A DNA stretch of 64,000 nt from an uncultured Eubacteriales bacterium. GTDB lineage: Bacteria; Bacillota; Clostridia; Lachnospirales; Lachnospiraceae. Of this stretch, positions 1-8,364 are shown piece after piece. The number at the start of each line of letters is the position of its first letter. Within the stretch, counting starts at the first letter, position 1. Below the pieces are notes generated by a model. The model ran no database searches. It was not told the DNA's origin and saw nothing but the letters and a program-made list of their open reading frames with translations. The stretch lies in assembly GCA_900548855.1 (NCBI GenBank), contig URMF01000005.1, positions 40,500 through 104,499 of the forward strand, written 5' to 3'. Both the position numbers and the translations under genes were made by a program.

Positions 1-216
1 AAATGCCAGTCTGGTAAAGCTTAAAACAGAAATATCCATGGTTCCGCCCCTTGGATGCAGCTCCACCATATCCTGCTCCGCCGCCATGTTGGACTGCTCC
101 GGCAGCATAAAAATAATCGGTTTATGGTCTGGATTTTGAGAATCCCTTATCATTCTGTCATATATATATCTGGTCTTGCCGGTTCCGCTTCCGCCAAGTA
201 TAAATTGTACTGCCAT
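1..216 (-). CDS. addB: ATP-dependent nuclease subunit B, N-terminal part (runs off the left edge)
   Basis: The first 72 codons read MAVQFILGGSGTGKTRYIYD and so on. They contain a Walker A P-loop (GGSGTGKT) at residues 8-15, followed by a stretch ending in LPEQ, as at the N terminus of AddB. AddB is the partner of the AddA helicase-nuclease and works in RecBCD-like end resection and recombination repair in the cytoplasm. The start ATG at 214-216 is preceded by an AAAGGAA Shine-Dalgarno. The rest of the gene lies outside the window, so nuclease motifs and the iron-sulfur cysteines cannot be checked. Assignment rests on the P-loop context and is fairly secure; another UvrD-like P-loop protein is the alternative. 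Confidence 0.8.
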   Translation of the reverse strand, partial: MAVQFILGGSGTGKTRYIYDRMIRDSQNPDHKPIIFMLPEQSNMAAEQDMVELHPRGGTMDISVLSFTRLAF

Positions 217-411
217 ATCTATATTCCTTTCTTTCCCTGATTCCTGCCGCAAGGAGGAAATTATATCATTAAAGATTTTATAGATGCAAATTCTTCTAAG
301 CAACAGTATAACATATCCAGATGACACACTGTTACAAAAGTTTTGATTTTATGGTTCTAAATCGAAACTCCATTTCATATCATTATAGTAACAATCAGCG
401 GGAGGAATTTT

Positions 412-846
412 ATGGGCGCACAGACAAAAATCGTTGTAATCAAAGCGAAGGAAATTATTTATACTGGAATTTTTCTTGTCCTGGGGATTCTGTTTATCAT
501 ATTATTAATCAATATGTTTGGAAAAGGGAAAGAAAACGATACTACAACCACAAGCAAATATGTTCCCGGCGTATATTCCTCAACCATCACACTTGGAGAA
601 AACACCTTAAATGTTGCCGTTACCGTAGATGAAAACACCGTAAGCGGCGTCAGCATTGAAAACCTGGATGAAACCGTCACCACCATGTATCCGCTTTTAG
701 AGCCTGCTTTAAATGAGATTAACAACCAGATATCTGTAGTGGACAGTGTGGATAATATAACCTACTCAAAAGAAAACCAATACACCTATATTATCTTAAA
801 CCAGGCCATCAAAAATGCTCTGGAGCAGGCAACAGTAAACAATTAA
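412..846 (+). CDS. Membrane-anchored FMN-binding-like small protein
   Basis: A 144-residue protein with a short basic N terminus, one membrane segment (about residues 15-36) and an extracellular domain. The outer part begins YVPGVYSSTITLG and resembles the start of FMN-binding domains of the RnfG/NqrC type (a GxY followed by beta strands and then VSGVSIEN). The typical Ser/Thr flavinylation motif is not evident, so cofactor binding is uncertain. The gene starts with ATG after a strong GGGAGGA site and ends 15 bp before a strong hairpin terminator. It stands alone between addB (divergent) and a convergent hexapeptide-repeat gene. Function in the cell envelope is inferred only. Confidence 0.7.
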   Translation: MGAQTKIVVIKAKEIIYTGIFLVLGILFIILLINMFGKGKENDTTTTSKYVPGVYSSTITLGENTLNVAVTVDENTVSGVSIENLDETVTTMYPLLEPALNEINNQISVVDSVDNITYSKENQYTYIILNQAIKNALEQATVNN

Positions 847-860
847 ATCTACAGTGTAAA

Positions 861-896
861 CGGGACAGCATTCATGAATGCTGTCCCGTTTTTTAT
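861..896. terminator. Bidirectional terminator between convergent genes
   Basis: A near-perfect palindrome (CGGGACAGCATTC / GAATGCTGTCCCG) is followed by six T on the plus strand. It sits just after the FMN-binding-like gene and directly at the 3' end of the convergent hexapeptide-repeat gene, so it can serve both transcripts. Confidence 0.85.
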
Positions 897-1564
897 TTCT
901 GCTTCGGTTCTATCTTATCTTTATCCTTATAAATGGAATGTGCTGGAACGACACCTCTCACCATACTCACCGGATATACATTGGAATCCCTGCATATTAC
1001 AGAGCCTGGATTTAAAACCGAATTACATCCAATCTCCACATGGTCACCCAGCATGGCACCGAACTTCTTAAGACCGGTATCCAGATTAAAATCCTCCCCC
1101 TTCACGTGGACTATGGTTTTATCTGCCTTCACATTTGAAGTGATGGAGCCTGCCCCCATATGGGAATAAAAGCCCAGCACGGAATCTCCCACATAATTAT
1201 AATGGGGCACCTGCACATGATTGAACAGAATCACATTCTTAAGCTCCGTGGAATTACCGACTACACAATCATTTCCCACCAGTGCATTTCCACGTATAAA
1301 AGCCCCTGGGCGCACCTCAGTACGCTCACCGATAATACAAGGACCCGTTATATAATTATTCGGATAAATCTTTGCAGATTTGGCAATCCATACATTTTCT
1401 TCTCTTTCTTCATAGATGTCTGTCGGAAGTGTCTTCCCAAGCTCCTTAATAAAATCCCCAATCCCTGGAAGTGCCTCCCATGGATAAGTCAAGCTTTCTA
1501 ATAATGGCTTTGCCAATGTCTCCTCTAATGTATATAACTCTTTGATTGTAACCTGTTCTTGCAT
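893..1564 (-). CDS. Hexapeptide-repeat (left-handed beta-helix) sugar transferase-like protein
   Basis: A 223-residue protein whose central part (about 65-200) is a series of imperfect hexapeptide turns with the [LIV]-G-x4 pattern, such as GPCIIGERTEVRPGAFIRG and VGDSVLGFYSHMGAGS. This is the left-handed parallel beta helix found in GlmU C-terminal domains and related acyltransferases. The GlmU-type nucleotidyltransferase domain is missing; instead there is a roughly 60-residue helical N terminus. A role in nucleotide-sugar or envelope precursor acyl transfer is inferred from the fold; the substrate cannot be read. The start is placed at the ATG at 1562-1564, with AGAGGAAG eight bases upstream, rather than at an upstream in-frame codon at 1600. 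Confidence 0.75.
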   Translation of the reverse strand: MQEQVTIKELYTLEETLAKPLLESLTYPWEALPGIGDFIKELGKTLPTDIYEEREENVWIAKSAKIYPNNYITGPCIIGERTEVRPGAFIRGNALVGNDCVVGNSTELKNVILFNHVQVPHYNYVGDSVLGFYSHMGAGSITSNVKADKTIVHVKGEDFNLDTGLKKFGAMLGDHVEIGCNSVLNPGSVICRDSNVYPVSMVRGVVPAHSIYKDKDKIEPKQK

Positions 1565-1701
1565 ATTATATCTTCCTCTGCCAGACTGCGGATTTTCCAA
1601 AAAACAACTGTGTCTTTTAGTCCTTGCAATGCCTGTTCCTTTCCATTAAAAATGATGATAGCATGGGCAAAACACCCTTTGCCCCGGCACCAATATATTT
1701 T

Positions 1702-1707
1702 ATTATA
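1702..1707 (-). promoter_or_regulatory. Possible -10 box for the hexapeptide-repeat gene
   Basis: A consensus TATAAT on the minus strand, about 140 bases upstream of the gene start at 1564. No convincing -35 is seen at the right distance. Nothing else recognisable lies in the 1565-1808 gap. Confidence 0.3.
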
Positions 1708-1808
1708 CTGTATTTTCCCAAAATGTACCACCTATTTTTCTAAATATTCTCCGCAATCATTTTTAACTCCGGTCAGTGTATGCATTCACAATCTGCTTTC
1801 AGGAATGC

Positions 1809-2639
1809 CTATTCCTCTTCCGATTCCGAAGCTTCATAAATCAGATTCCCTTCCCAATCCCATTCCTTATAGCCGGAAGATGCCGCATTCTCACCGTCGC
1901 CTTCCCCGGTAAGAAGAGACAATCCGATTCTGTTTTCATCCAAAGAGATTGCCATGCCCTTTCCCGAATTGCTATATTCAAAATAAACCTTCACATATTC
2001 CGGTACCTCCTCCTGATTCTTTCCATCACCTGCCTGATAGATTTTCTTCCCATTATAAAGAATACTCTCTGGTTTACAGTCATTTGCCTCTAAATCCTTC
2101 TTCCTATCCAAACTCATGATATCTATTATTGTTTTCTCATCAGCGAAAAAATGAATAATCGGTATTTTATAGGTCAGATGTACCTGTTTTTTATCATAAT
2201 CCGTATACACTGCTGTTGGATTTTTATATTGTTTCATTTTACAAACAAGGAAAAAATTACCATCTTCTTCAAAGACATGCTCTACAGAATAACTCTCAGC
2301 AGGTGCCTCAATAAGCGGGACTTGTGTCAACACGTAACCGGCACCTATCAAAAATACCACTGCTATGACTGTGACAACAATTCCCTTTAAAATGCCCCGT
2401 TTTTTTACCCGTTTCAAAAAAACACTAATCCGGCTTGCCTTTTTTTCTTCCTCACTGTCTATTCCAGGTAATTCTTCCTTTAAAAGCTCATATTCCTTTA
2501 CGCATTTCTCACAGGTGGCTAAATGCCTGCCTACCGCCTCCTTTGTCCCCTCACTTACCATATCATCATGATATAATGGCAGTAAATCTCCCACAATGTC
2601 ACATGTCAGCTCTATCTGTTTCTTTTCATTTTCTGTCAT
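1809..2639 (-). CDS. Zinc-finger anti-sigma factor, membrane-anchored
   Basis: A 276-residue protein with an N-terminal anti-sigma zinc-binding (ZAS) motif, H-x3-C-x2-C (RHLATCEKC, about residues 38-46). A basic linker and one membrane segment (about residues 84-105, GIVVTVIAVVFLIGAG) follow, then an extracytoplasmic domain ending in an acidic tail. It overlaps the sigma gene by 4 bp (ATGA), so the two are translationally coupled. By family knowledge it holds the ECF sigma factor at the membrane until a surface signal releases it. The outer domain is not one I can name, so the signal is unknown. Confidence 0.88.
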   Translation of the reverse strand: MTENEKKQIELTCDIVGDLLPLYHDDMVSEGTKEAVGRHLATCEKCVKEYELLKEELPGIDSEEEKKASRISVFLKRVKKRGILKGIVVTVIAVVFLIGAGYVLTQVPLIEAPAESYSVEHVFEEDGNFFLVCKMKQYKNPTAVYTDYDKKQVHLTYKIPIIHFFADEKTIIDIMSLDRKKDLEANDCKPESILYNGKKIYQAGDGKNQEEVPEYVKVYFEYSNSGKGMAISLDENRIGLSLLTGEGDGENAASSGYKEWDWEGNLIYEASESEEE

Positions 2640-3148
2640 AACAAATCATCCTTTCTCATTTTTTCAATTATTTGTTTTCTTGCTCTGTGATACGTTACTC
2701 TTGCCCAGCTTTCTGTTTTCCCAAATATCTCTGCAATCTTTGCAAAGGACAGTTGTCCAAAAACCCGCAGGGAAAATACTTCCTTATAGGGCTCCTTAAT
2801 CATATGAAGAATCTTATGCACCTGTATTGCTGTATCTTCATTTGCAGTCTTCTCTTCAAGAGATTTTCCATCCTCTAATGCTTCTTCCCGCATTGGCATC
2901 AGTCTGTTTTGTTTTCTCATTTTATCCAGCCAGACATTTTTTGCAATGGCACATAGCCAGGTATATACGGAACTGTTTCCCCGAAACCCGTTCTTTGCCT
3001 GCATTGCCTTTAAAAATGTATCCTGGGTAATGTCCTGTGCCTCTGTTTCATTCCTGCACAAAGAAAGGACATATCGGTATACCGCTTCATATTCTGCTAT
3101 AAAATATAGATTCTCCTTGTCGTCTGCCTCTCCGCCTTTTAAGAACAC
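2636..3148 (-). CDS. ECF-type RNA polymerase sigma factor
   Basis: A 170-residue sigma-70 family protein with region 2 (YRYVLSLCRNETEAQDITQD, core-binding and -10 recognition) and region 4 (FGQLSFAKIAEIFGKTESWA, helix-turn-helix for the -35). Regions 1 and 3 are absent, as in ECF factors. The start is placed at GTG 3146-3148, which has AAAGGAAG seven bases upstream; a TTG at 3167-3169 has no such site. It is the first gene of a sigma/anti-sigma operon and is preceded by an ECF-like promoter at 3216-3244, which suggests autoregulation. Its regulon cannot be derived here. Confidence 0.9.
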   Translation of the reverse strand: MFLKGGEADDKENLYFIAEYEAVYRYVLSLCRNETEAQDITQDTFLKAMQAKNGFRGNSSVYTWLCAIAKNVWLDKMRKQNRLMPMREEALEDGKSLEEKTANEDTAIQVHKILHMIKEPYKEVFSLRVFGQLSFAKIAEIFGKTESWARVTYHRARKQIIEKMRKDDLL

Positions 3149-3215
3149 TTTACTTCTTCCTTTCTGCAAGCTTTTATAGTACTATCAAAATCCGCTTTTT
3201 ATGTTCTTACATCTG

Positions 3216-3244
3216 TTAGATGCACAAACATAAAAAACGTTACA
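3216..3244 (-). promoter_or_regulatory. Putative autoregulated ECF promoter
   Basis: On the minus strand, TGTAACG is followed by 15 bases and CATCTAA. This has the AAC-containing -35 and CGTC/CATC-like -10 form of ECF promoters. It lies about 70 bases upstream of the sigma gene start, where an autoregulatory promoter would be expected. Confidence 0.45.
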
Positions 3245-3372
3245 ATTTATTTCCGCGAGCAACGAGCCAAGTGACTGCTTGCAGACATTTGGCGACTGCC
3301 GCGAGAGTCGAATGCCCCGTTGCCTGTAGCGAGGTATTCGACTTTACCGTGCTGTACACATCCATCTGACAA
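3245..3372. repeat. Intergenic stem-loop repeat (GCCAAGTGA / TCATTTGGC family)
   Basis: The segment holds two nested hairpins. The first is GCCAAGTG-A-CTGC-TT-GCAG-A-CATTTGGC near 3265-3292. The second has arms AGTCGAAT and ATTCGACT near 3307-3345. The first hairpin recurs in shorter form near 45170-45196. It lies between the topB terminator and the ECF promoter and carries no credible gene. The spurious reading frame across it looks like short repeat-derived ORFs I recall from other Lachnospiraceae, but that cannot be verified here. Confidence 0.55.
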
Positions 3373-3373
3373 T

Positions 3374-3414
3374 TAAAAACGGACTGGCATATGAATTTTC
3401 CCGTACACCAGCCC
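3374..3414 (-). terminator. Terminator of topB
   Basis: On the minus strand an 11-bp stem with wobbles (GGGCTGGTGTA / TATGCCAGTCC) is followed by five T, 34 bases after the topB stop codon. Confidence 0.65.
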
Positions 3415-3447
3415 ATTTGTTTTTTAATTTTAAAATATGCTTTTCTA

Positions 3448-5502
3448 TTACTCTTCCTTTTTTTTACCCGCTGCTTTACCTGTTGCTTTTTTGCCGGCAC
3501 TCTTTCCCTGTTTTTTGTAAAACTGTGCCGCATAGTCAAAATATGTTCTTAACTGATACTGATTGTTAAGACCTTTTACCGCATTGGTTCGCTGGCTTAT
3601 AAAGTTCTCCAGCTTTTGCATATACTCCTCTTCTGTGATGGAGCCTTCTGCTACATAGGATAATCCCTTTTCCCAGCTTGCAGTAAGCTCCGGGTTCAGT
3701 AGTGATTTAATTGAGGACGCCACCACGTCATGTATCATTTCGCCCATTAAGGTCGGCGTAATAATCTGGGTCTTTTTATTCAGCTCCAGATATTTATTGT
3801 TCACCAGCTTCTTGATGATTTCTGCCCTGGTGGCAGAGGTGCCAATCCCACTGCCCTTAATCTGGGCACGCAGTTCTTCATCCTCAATCAGCTGTCCCGC
3901 ATTTTCCATTGCAAGAATTAAGGTTCCTGAGCTGTACCGCTTCGGCGGTGAAGTCTCTCCCTCCTTGATTTCGAAGCCATTTACGGAAAGCTTCATACCC
4001 TTTTTAAGGGCCATGGCAGCCTCCACCATTTCCTTAGAGTACTTCTCTTCCTCCTCCTTCTGTTTTCCAAAGGAATTGACGGTAACCGGAAGGTAGCCCG
4101 GCTCCACCAGCACTTTAAAACTGGCAAACAATTTCTCCCCACTGCACTCCAGTGTCAGGGTTAACTTCTGGTAAACTGCCGGAGGATAAAATATACTTAA
4201 GAACCGTCTTACGATAATTTCATATACCTTTTTTGCCGTCTCATGAAGACTGCCAAAAGCATTCAGACCCTGTCCTGTGGGAATAATCGCATAATGGTCC
4301 GTTATCTGCTTGTCATTTACATACCTTGTCTTTGCAATTCCCTTGTAGCTTCCATTTTGTAAAATATTCTCTGCAAAACCCTTCATAGCGGGTATGTTCT
4401 TCAGTCCGGAAATATTTTTGTATATTTCCTTGCTGACTGCAGTAGACAATACTCTGGCATCTGTTCTCGGATAGGTTACCAGCTTCTTTTCATACAATTC
4501 CTGGACAATCTGCAAGGTCTGGTCCGGGCTGATTTTAAATAATCTGGAGCAGTCATTCTGGAGCTCAGCTAAATTATATAACAGCGGAGCATTTTTATTC
4601 TCCCGCTTTTTCTCCACCTTTACTACCAGCGCAAGAGGCAGCCCCTTTTCGTCTGCTTCTCCTGCCTCCAATTCTTCTATTAAATGCTTCGCATCCTTTT
4701 CTTCCTTAAAACCATTTTCCTTGTAAAGAAGAGGGGAATTAAAATATTTTGTTCCTTCAACTGCACGCCACTCTGCCTCAAAGGTTCCATCTGCCAGCTC
4801 TATATTTCCGATGACCCTGTAAAATGGTGTCTTCACAAATTGGCGTATTTCCCGTTCCCTTCTCACAATCATCCCAAGGACACAGGTCATAACCCGCCCT
4901 ACGGAAATAACACAGCGGTCCTTTCCCAGGTAATTCTTAACTGTATAGCTATATTTCAGTGTTAAAATCCTGGAAAAATTAATACCCATCAGATAATCCT
5001 CTTTGGCGCGCAGATAGGCAGAGGCGCAAAGGTTATCATATTCATGAATATTTTTTGCCTCCTTAATTCCCCGGAGAATCTCCTCCTCCGTCTGGGAATC
5101 AATCCAGACCCTGCGTTTTTCTTTGGTATCCGGCACCTCCGCCATCTGGTCAACCAGACGGTAGATATATTCTCCCTCCCGTCCGGAATCCGTACAGACA
5201 TATATACAGGAAACATCCTCCCGGTTTAACAGTCCCTTAACAATGTTAAACTGTTTAGATACTCCGTCAATTACCTCATATTTAAATGTATCCGGTAAAA
5301 AAGGCAGAGTCTCCACGCTCCATTTTTTAAGTGCAGAATCATACTCCTCCGGATAACTCATAGTCACCAGATGTCCCACACACCATGTCACAATGGAGGT
5401 CTCGGATTCAATATAACCGTCCTTGCTGCCGCCATTTATTTTAAGAGCCTTCGCAAATTCTCTCGCTACGCTTGGTTTCTCTGCTATGTATAAATTCTTC
5501 AA
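3448..5502 (-). CDS. topB: DNA topoisomerase III
   Basis: A type IA topoisomerase of about 684 residues. The N-terminal Toprim domain starts KNLYIAEKPSVAREFAKAL and carries the acidic DSGREGEYIYR motif. The catalytic tyrosine is in LVTYPRTDARVLS, and IGTSATRAEIIKKL is the conserved fold-closing segment. It relaxes and decatenates negatively supercoiled or single-stranded-containing DNA. The tail is Lys/Gly/Ala-rich (KKQGKSAGKK and onwards) and has no zinc fingers. I place the start at TTG 5500-5502, which has AGAAAGG seven bases upstream, giving the usual Met-Lys-Asn-Leu-Tyr-Ile beginning; the ATG at 5550 has no ribosome binding site. Plasmid-type TopB copies also exist, but no conjugation genes are nearby. 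Confidence 0.93.
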   Translation of the reverse strand: MKNLYIAEKPSVAREFAKALKINGGSKDGYIESETSIVTWCVGHLVTMSYPEEYDSALKKWSVETLPFLPDTFKYEVIDGVSKQFNIVKGLLNREDVSCIYVCTDSGREGEYIYRLVDQMAEVPDTKEKRRVWIDSQTEEEILRGIKEAKNIHEYDNLCASAYLRAKEDYLMGINFSRILTLKYSYTVKNYLGKDRCVISVGRVMTCVLGMIVRREREIRQFVKTPFYRVIGNIELADGTFEAEWRAVEGTKYFNSPLLYKENGFKEEKDAKHLIEELEAGEADEKGLPLALVVKVEKKRENKNAPLLYNLAELQNDCSRLFKISPDQTLQIVQELYEKKLVTYPRTDARVLSTAVSKEIYKNISGLKNIPAMKGFAENILQNGSYKGIAKTRYVNDKQITDHYAIIPTGQGLNAFGSLHETAKKVYEIIVRRFLSIFYPPAVYQKLTLTLECSGEKLFASFKVLVEPGYLPVTVNSFGKQKEEEEKYSKEMVEAAMALKKGMKLSVNGFEIKEGETSPPKRYSSGTLILAMENAGQLIEDEELRAQIKGSGIGTSATRAEIIKKLVNNKYLELNKKTQIITPTLMGEMIHDVVASSIKSLLNPELTASWEKGLSYVAEGSITEEEYMQKLENFISQRTNAVKGLNNQYQLRTYFDYAAQFYKKQGKSAGKKATGKAAGKKKEE

Positions 5503-5787
5503 ATATGATACCTTTCTTTCTATAAAATTCACATATGCACACCGTTTCATTGTAACTTGAATCCGTTAATTTGTAAATAGCCGTCATTCTATACAACTTT
5601 TTGCTTATTTTCTTCCAATTCATGGCAAACTAAGAGAAAATCCGTTTTTACATGGTAATTTTTTTACTTATGTGCTATGATGTAGCCGTTAAGATTACAT
5701 ACCTGCTATAGGAAACATATGGATGATTCAGCATATGATAGACAATATTCAGTAAAAAATGGAATTATCAGAAAGGACTTAATTATT

Positions 5788-7725
5788 ATGGCATATGAAG
5801 ATTATATAAAAGCGCAGAAAATGGGACTGAAGGCCTTCAAGACTTCCACCGCAAGAGGACAATATCCTTATCTCCCTGTATTAGATGAAATTTTATCCCA
5901 TGCGGATATTGAATGCGAGGTAAACCTTGGTGTTATGAACATTTCCTTAAACCAGGTCGTTGGAACCAGCACCTACGGAAGAACCAAGGCCTTTGCCTCC
6001 AACTTTATGCCTTTATTAGACTACGGAAGTGAATTTTCATCTAAGTGGTCCCATCTTGTGGATGCTCAGATTGAAGAGGGGATTCATGACGCAATCAAGG
6101 TCTATGAATACATGAATAAATACTATGTAATAGAGGGAAATAAACGCGTCAGTGTTTTAAAATTTTTTAATGCTCCCACCATTGCCGCTACTGTCACAAG
6201 AAAGGTTCCAAAGCGCAGTGATGATTTGGAAAATCAGATTTATTATGAATTTATGGACTTTTATAAGATGACCAAAATTACCTATATCCAATTTTCCAAG
6301 CTGGGAAGCTTTCCAAAACTGGTAGCCGCAGTTGGCAAAAATGCAGAGGAAGAGTGGACAGAGGACGAGCGCATGGACTTTTCTTCCTTCCACACTGCCT
6401 TTTACAAGGCCTTCAGTGGAAAAGGCGGCAACAAACTGACCGGAATTACATGCGGCGATGCCCTGCTTTTTTACCTCTCCTTGTATCCGTATAAAGATTC
6501 AAAGGATGCAACAAGCCAGCAAATCAAAGAAAACCTGGATAAAATCTGGTCTGAAATCACATTGCTCGGCGCAGATGATACAATCGAGCTTCTGATGGAC
6601 CCGACAGAAGACAAAAAAATCATGAATTCTGTTCTCAATAAAATTAAAACCACAAAAAAGAGGGTTGCCTTTGTCTATGACAAAGACCCATCTGTTTCCG
6701 ACTGGATTTATGGACACGAACTGGGACGTCTGCATCTGGAGGAGGTCTTTGGGGATGAAATCGAAACCCAAAGCTATATCACCAATGGTGTCAACGACAA
6801 TACTGAAAATATCTTAGAGGAGGTCTGCAATGACGGCTTTGATATCATTTTTACCGTCACTCCCCAGCTTATTAAAGCCAGCCTGAAGGCTGCTTCTACC
6901 CATCCAAATGTAAAGATATTGAACTGTGCCCTGAATTCTTCCCATAACACAGTCCGTACCTACTATACCAGAATGTATGAAGCAAAATTTCTCACCGGTA
7001 TGATTGCAGGTGCCATGTGCCTTAATGACAAAATCGGCTATGTGGCTGACTATCCAATCTACGGTGTTACTGCCAATATTAATGCCTTTGCTCTGGGCGC
7101 AAAAATGGTAAATCCGCGTGCAAAAATTTATCTTACCTGGTCTACCCAGAAGGATTTTAATATCAATGAATATTTTAAAGAACGGGACATCAACTATATT
7201 TCTGCCCAGGACATGATTACTCCGCAAAATGGAGACCGGCAATTCGGTCTTTATGCCGAAAAAAATGATGCTAAGAAAAATCTCGCCGTATCCATTTACC
7301 ACTGGGGTGCATTCTACGAGGAACTCATCAACAGTATCATGCGGGGCTCCTGGAAGGTAGAAGAATCCTCTGACAGCAAGGCATTGAATTACTGGTGGGG
7401 ACTGTCAGCCGGTGTGATCGATGTCATCTGCTCCAACAATCTTCCAGTGGGCACCACGAAGCTTGTGAATCTGATGAAGCAGTCTATTTCTACCGGCATA
7501 TTCCATCCTTTTGCCGGTCCTTTAACCGACCAGGACGGTACACTCCGCTGTGGAGAGACAGATATATTAAAACCAGAGGAAATTATGACCATGAACTGGC
7601 TGGCTGACAATGTCATCGGAACCATTCCTGTCATTGACGAACTGGAAGACGCCGCCAAACCTGTAGTCCAGCTGCGGGGAGTAGATATAACAACACCGGA
7701 TAAAGGGGGGACATCTTTGCTATGA
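5788..7725 (+). CDS. Cytoplasmic BMP-domain protein with ParB-like N-terminal domain
   Basis: A 645-residue protein. The N-terminal half holds the ParB/Srx-like signature VIEGNKRVSVLKF (about residues 111-123). The C-terminal half (from about residue 290) matches the basic membrane protein (BMP/Med, PF02608) sugar- and nucleoside-binding fold, with KRVAFVYDKDPSVSDW, FLTGMIAGAM and YGVTANINAFALGA. BMP proteins normally are lipoprotein substrate-binding subunits, but there is no signal peptide or lipobox here, so it should be cytoplasmic. The start is ATG 5788, with AGAAAGGA at the right distance; an upstream ATG at 5719 lacks one. It overlaps a metallophosphoesterase gene by 4 bp. A role as an intracellular small-molecule sensor is inference. 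Confidence 0.8.
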   Translation: MAYEDYIKAQKMGLKAFKTSTARGQYPYLPVLDEILSHADIECEVNLGVMNISLNQVVGTSTYGRTKAFASNFMPLLDYGSEFSSKWSHLVDAQIEEGIHDAIKVYEYMNKYYVIEGNKRVSVLKFFNAPTIAATVTRKVPKRSDDLENQIYYEFMDFYKMTKITYIQFSKLGSFPKLVAAVGKNAEEEWTEDERMDFSSFHTAFYKAFSGKGGNKLTGITCGDALLFYLSLYPYKDSKDATSQQIKENLDKIWSEITLLGADDTIELLMDPTEDKKIMNSVLNKIKTTKKRVAFVYDKDPSVSDWIYGHELGRLHLEEVFGDEIETQSYITNGVNDNTENILEEVCNDGFDIIFTVTPQLIKASLKAASTHPNVKILNCALNSSHNTVRTYYTRMYEAKFLTGMIAGAMCLNDKIGYVADYPIYGVTANINAFALGAKMVNPRAKIYLTWSTQKDFNINEYFKERDINYISAQDMITPQNGDRQFGLYAEKNDAKKNLAVSIYHWGAFYEELINSIMRGSWKVEESSDSKALNYWWGLSAGVIDVICSNNLPVGTTKLVNLMKQSISTGIFHPFAGPLTDQDGTLRCGETDILKPEEIMTMNWLADNVIGTIPVIDELEDAAKPVVQLRGVDITTPDKGGTSLL

Positions 7726-8318
7726 AAATACTTGTACTTGCCGATGAAGAATCCAAGTACCTGTGGGACTATTTTGAAAAAGATAAGTTAGAAGGTATTG
7801 ATTTAATTATTTCATGTGGGGACTTAAAGCCGCAATATTTGTCCTTTCTTGCGACTTATGCAAAAGCGCCAATACTCTATGTACATGGCAACCATGATGC
7901 AGTCTATGATGAGACTCCGCCGGAGGGCTGTATCTGCATTGATGGAGACATCTATGTATATAATGGAATACGCATTTTAGGTCTGGGGGGCTCTAAATGC
8001 TATAACTACGGTGCTTACCAGTATTCCGAAAAAGCCATGCGGGCACGGGTGCACCGGCTATGGTGGAAAATTCGGCGCCACAACGGGTTTGATATTTTAA
8101 TTACCCACTCCCCCGCTTACCAGTTTAATGACGGAGAGGATTTACCCCACTCTGGATTCCAGATTTTTCGGAATTTACTGGATAAATATAAGCCAAAATA
8201 TTTTGTGCATGGCCATGTACACCTGAATTACAACTGGAACCAGCAAAGGGAAAGTATGTATAACGGACATACTACCGTCATCAATGCATACGAGCGGTAT
8301 ACCTTTGAATACAAATAA
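7722..8318 (+). CDS. Calcineurin-like metallophosphoesterase
   Basis: A 198-residue protein with most metallophosphoesterase motifs in order: CGDLKP (about 32-37), GNHD (about 56-59), ITHSP (about 127-131) and HGHVH (about 163-167). The usual first D-x-H metal motif is replaced by ADEES near residues 7-11, so one metal ligand histidine is missing. It starts at the stop codon of the BMP-like gene (ATGA overlap), which implies translational coupling and a shared role. Likely substrates are phosphodiesters or small phosphate esters; none can be named from sequence. It is convergent with alkD. Confidence 0.85.
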   Translation: MKILVLADEESKYLWDYFEKDKLEGIDLIISCGDLKPQYLSFLATYAKAPILYVHGNHDAVYDETPPEGCICIDGDIYVYNGIRILGLGGSKCYNYGAYQYSEKAMRARVHRLWWKIRRHNGFDILITHSPAYQFNDGEDLPHSGFQIFRNLLDKYKPKYFVHGHVHLNYNWNQQRESMYNGHTTVINAYERYTFEYK

Positions 8319-8335
8319 ATTTTTCCTGATTCCAA

Positions 8336-8364
8336 CCGCGCCCTATCTTCTTTTTTGGGCGCGG
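8336..8364. terminator. GC-rich hairpin between convergent genes
   Basis: A perfect 8-bp stem CCGCGCCC / GGGCGCGG encloses the stop codon of alkD and lies just after the metallophosphoesterase gene. There is no T tract directly after the stem on either strand, so termination activity is only probable. Confidence 0.45.

Noticed and set aside
3240..3539. Minus-strand 99-residue frame between topB and the ECF sigma gene
   Set aside because: It overlaps the topB 3' end in another frame, runs through the terminator and the stem-loop repeat, and has no ribosome binding site.
6814..7302. 162-residue frame antisense to the BMP-like gene
   Set aside because: No ribosome binding site; fully covered by a well-supported gene.
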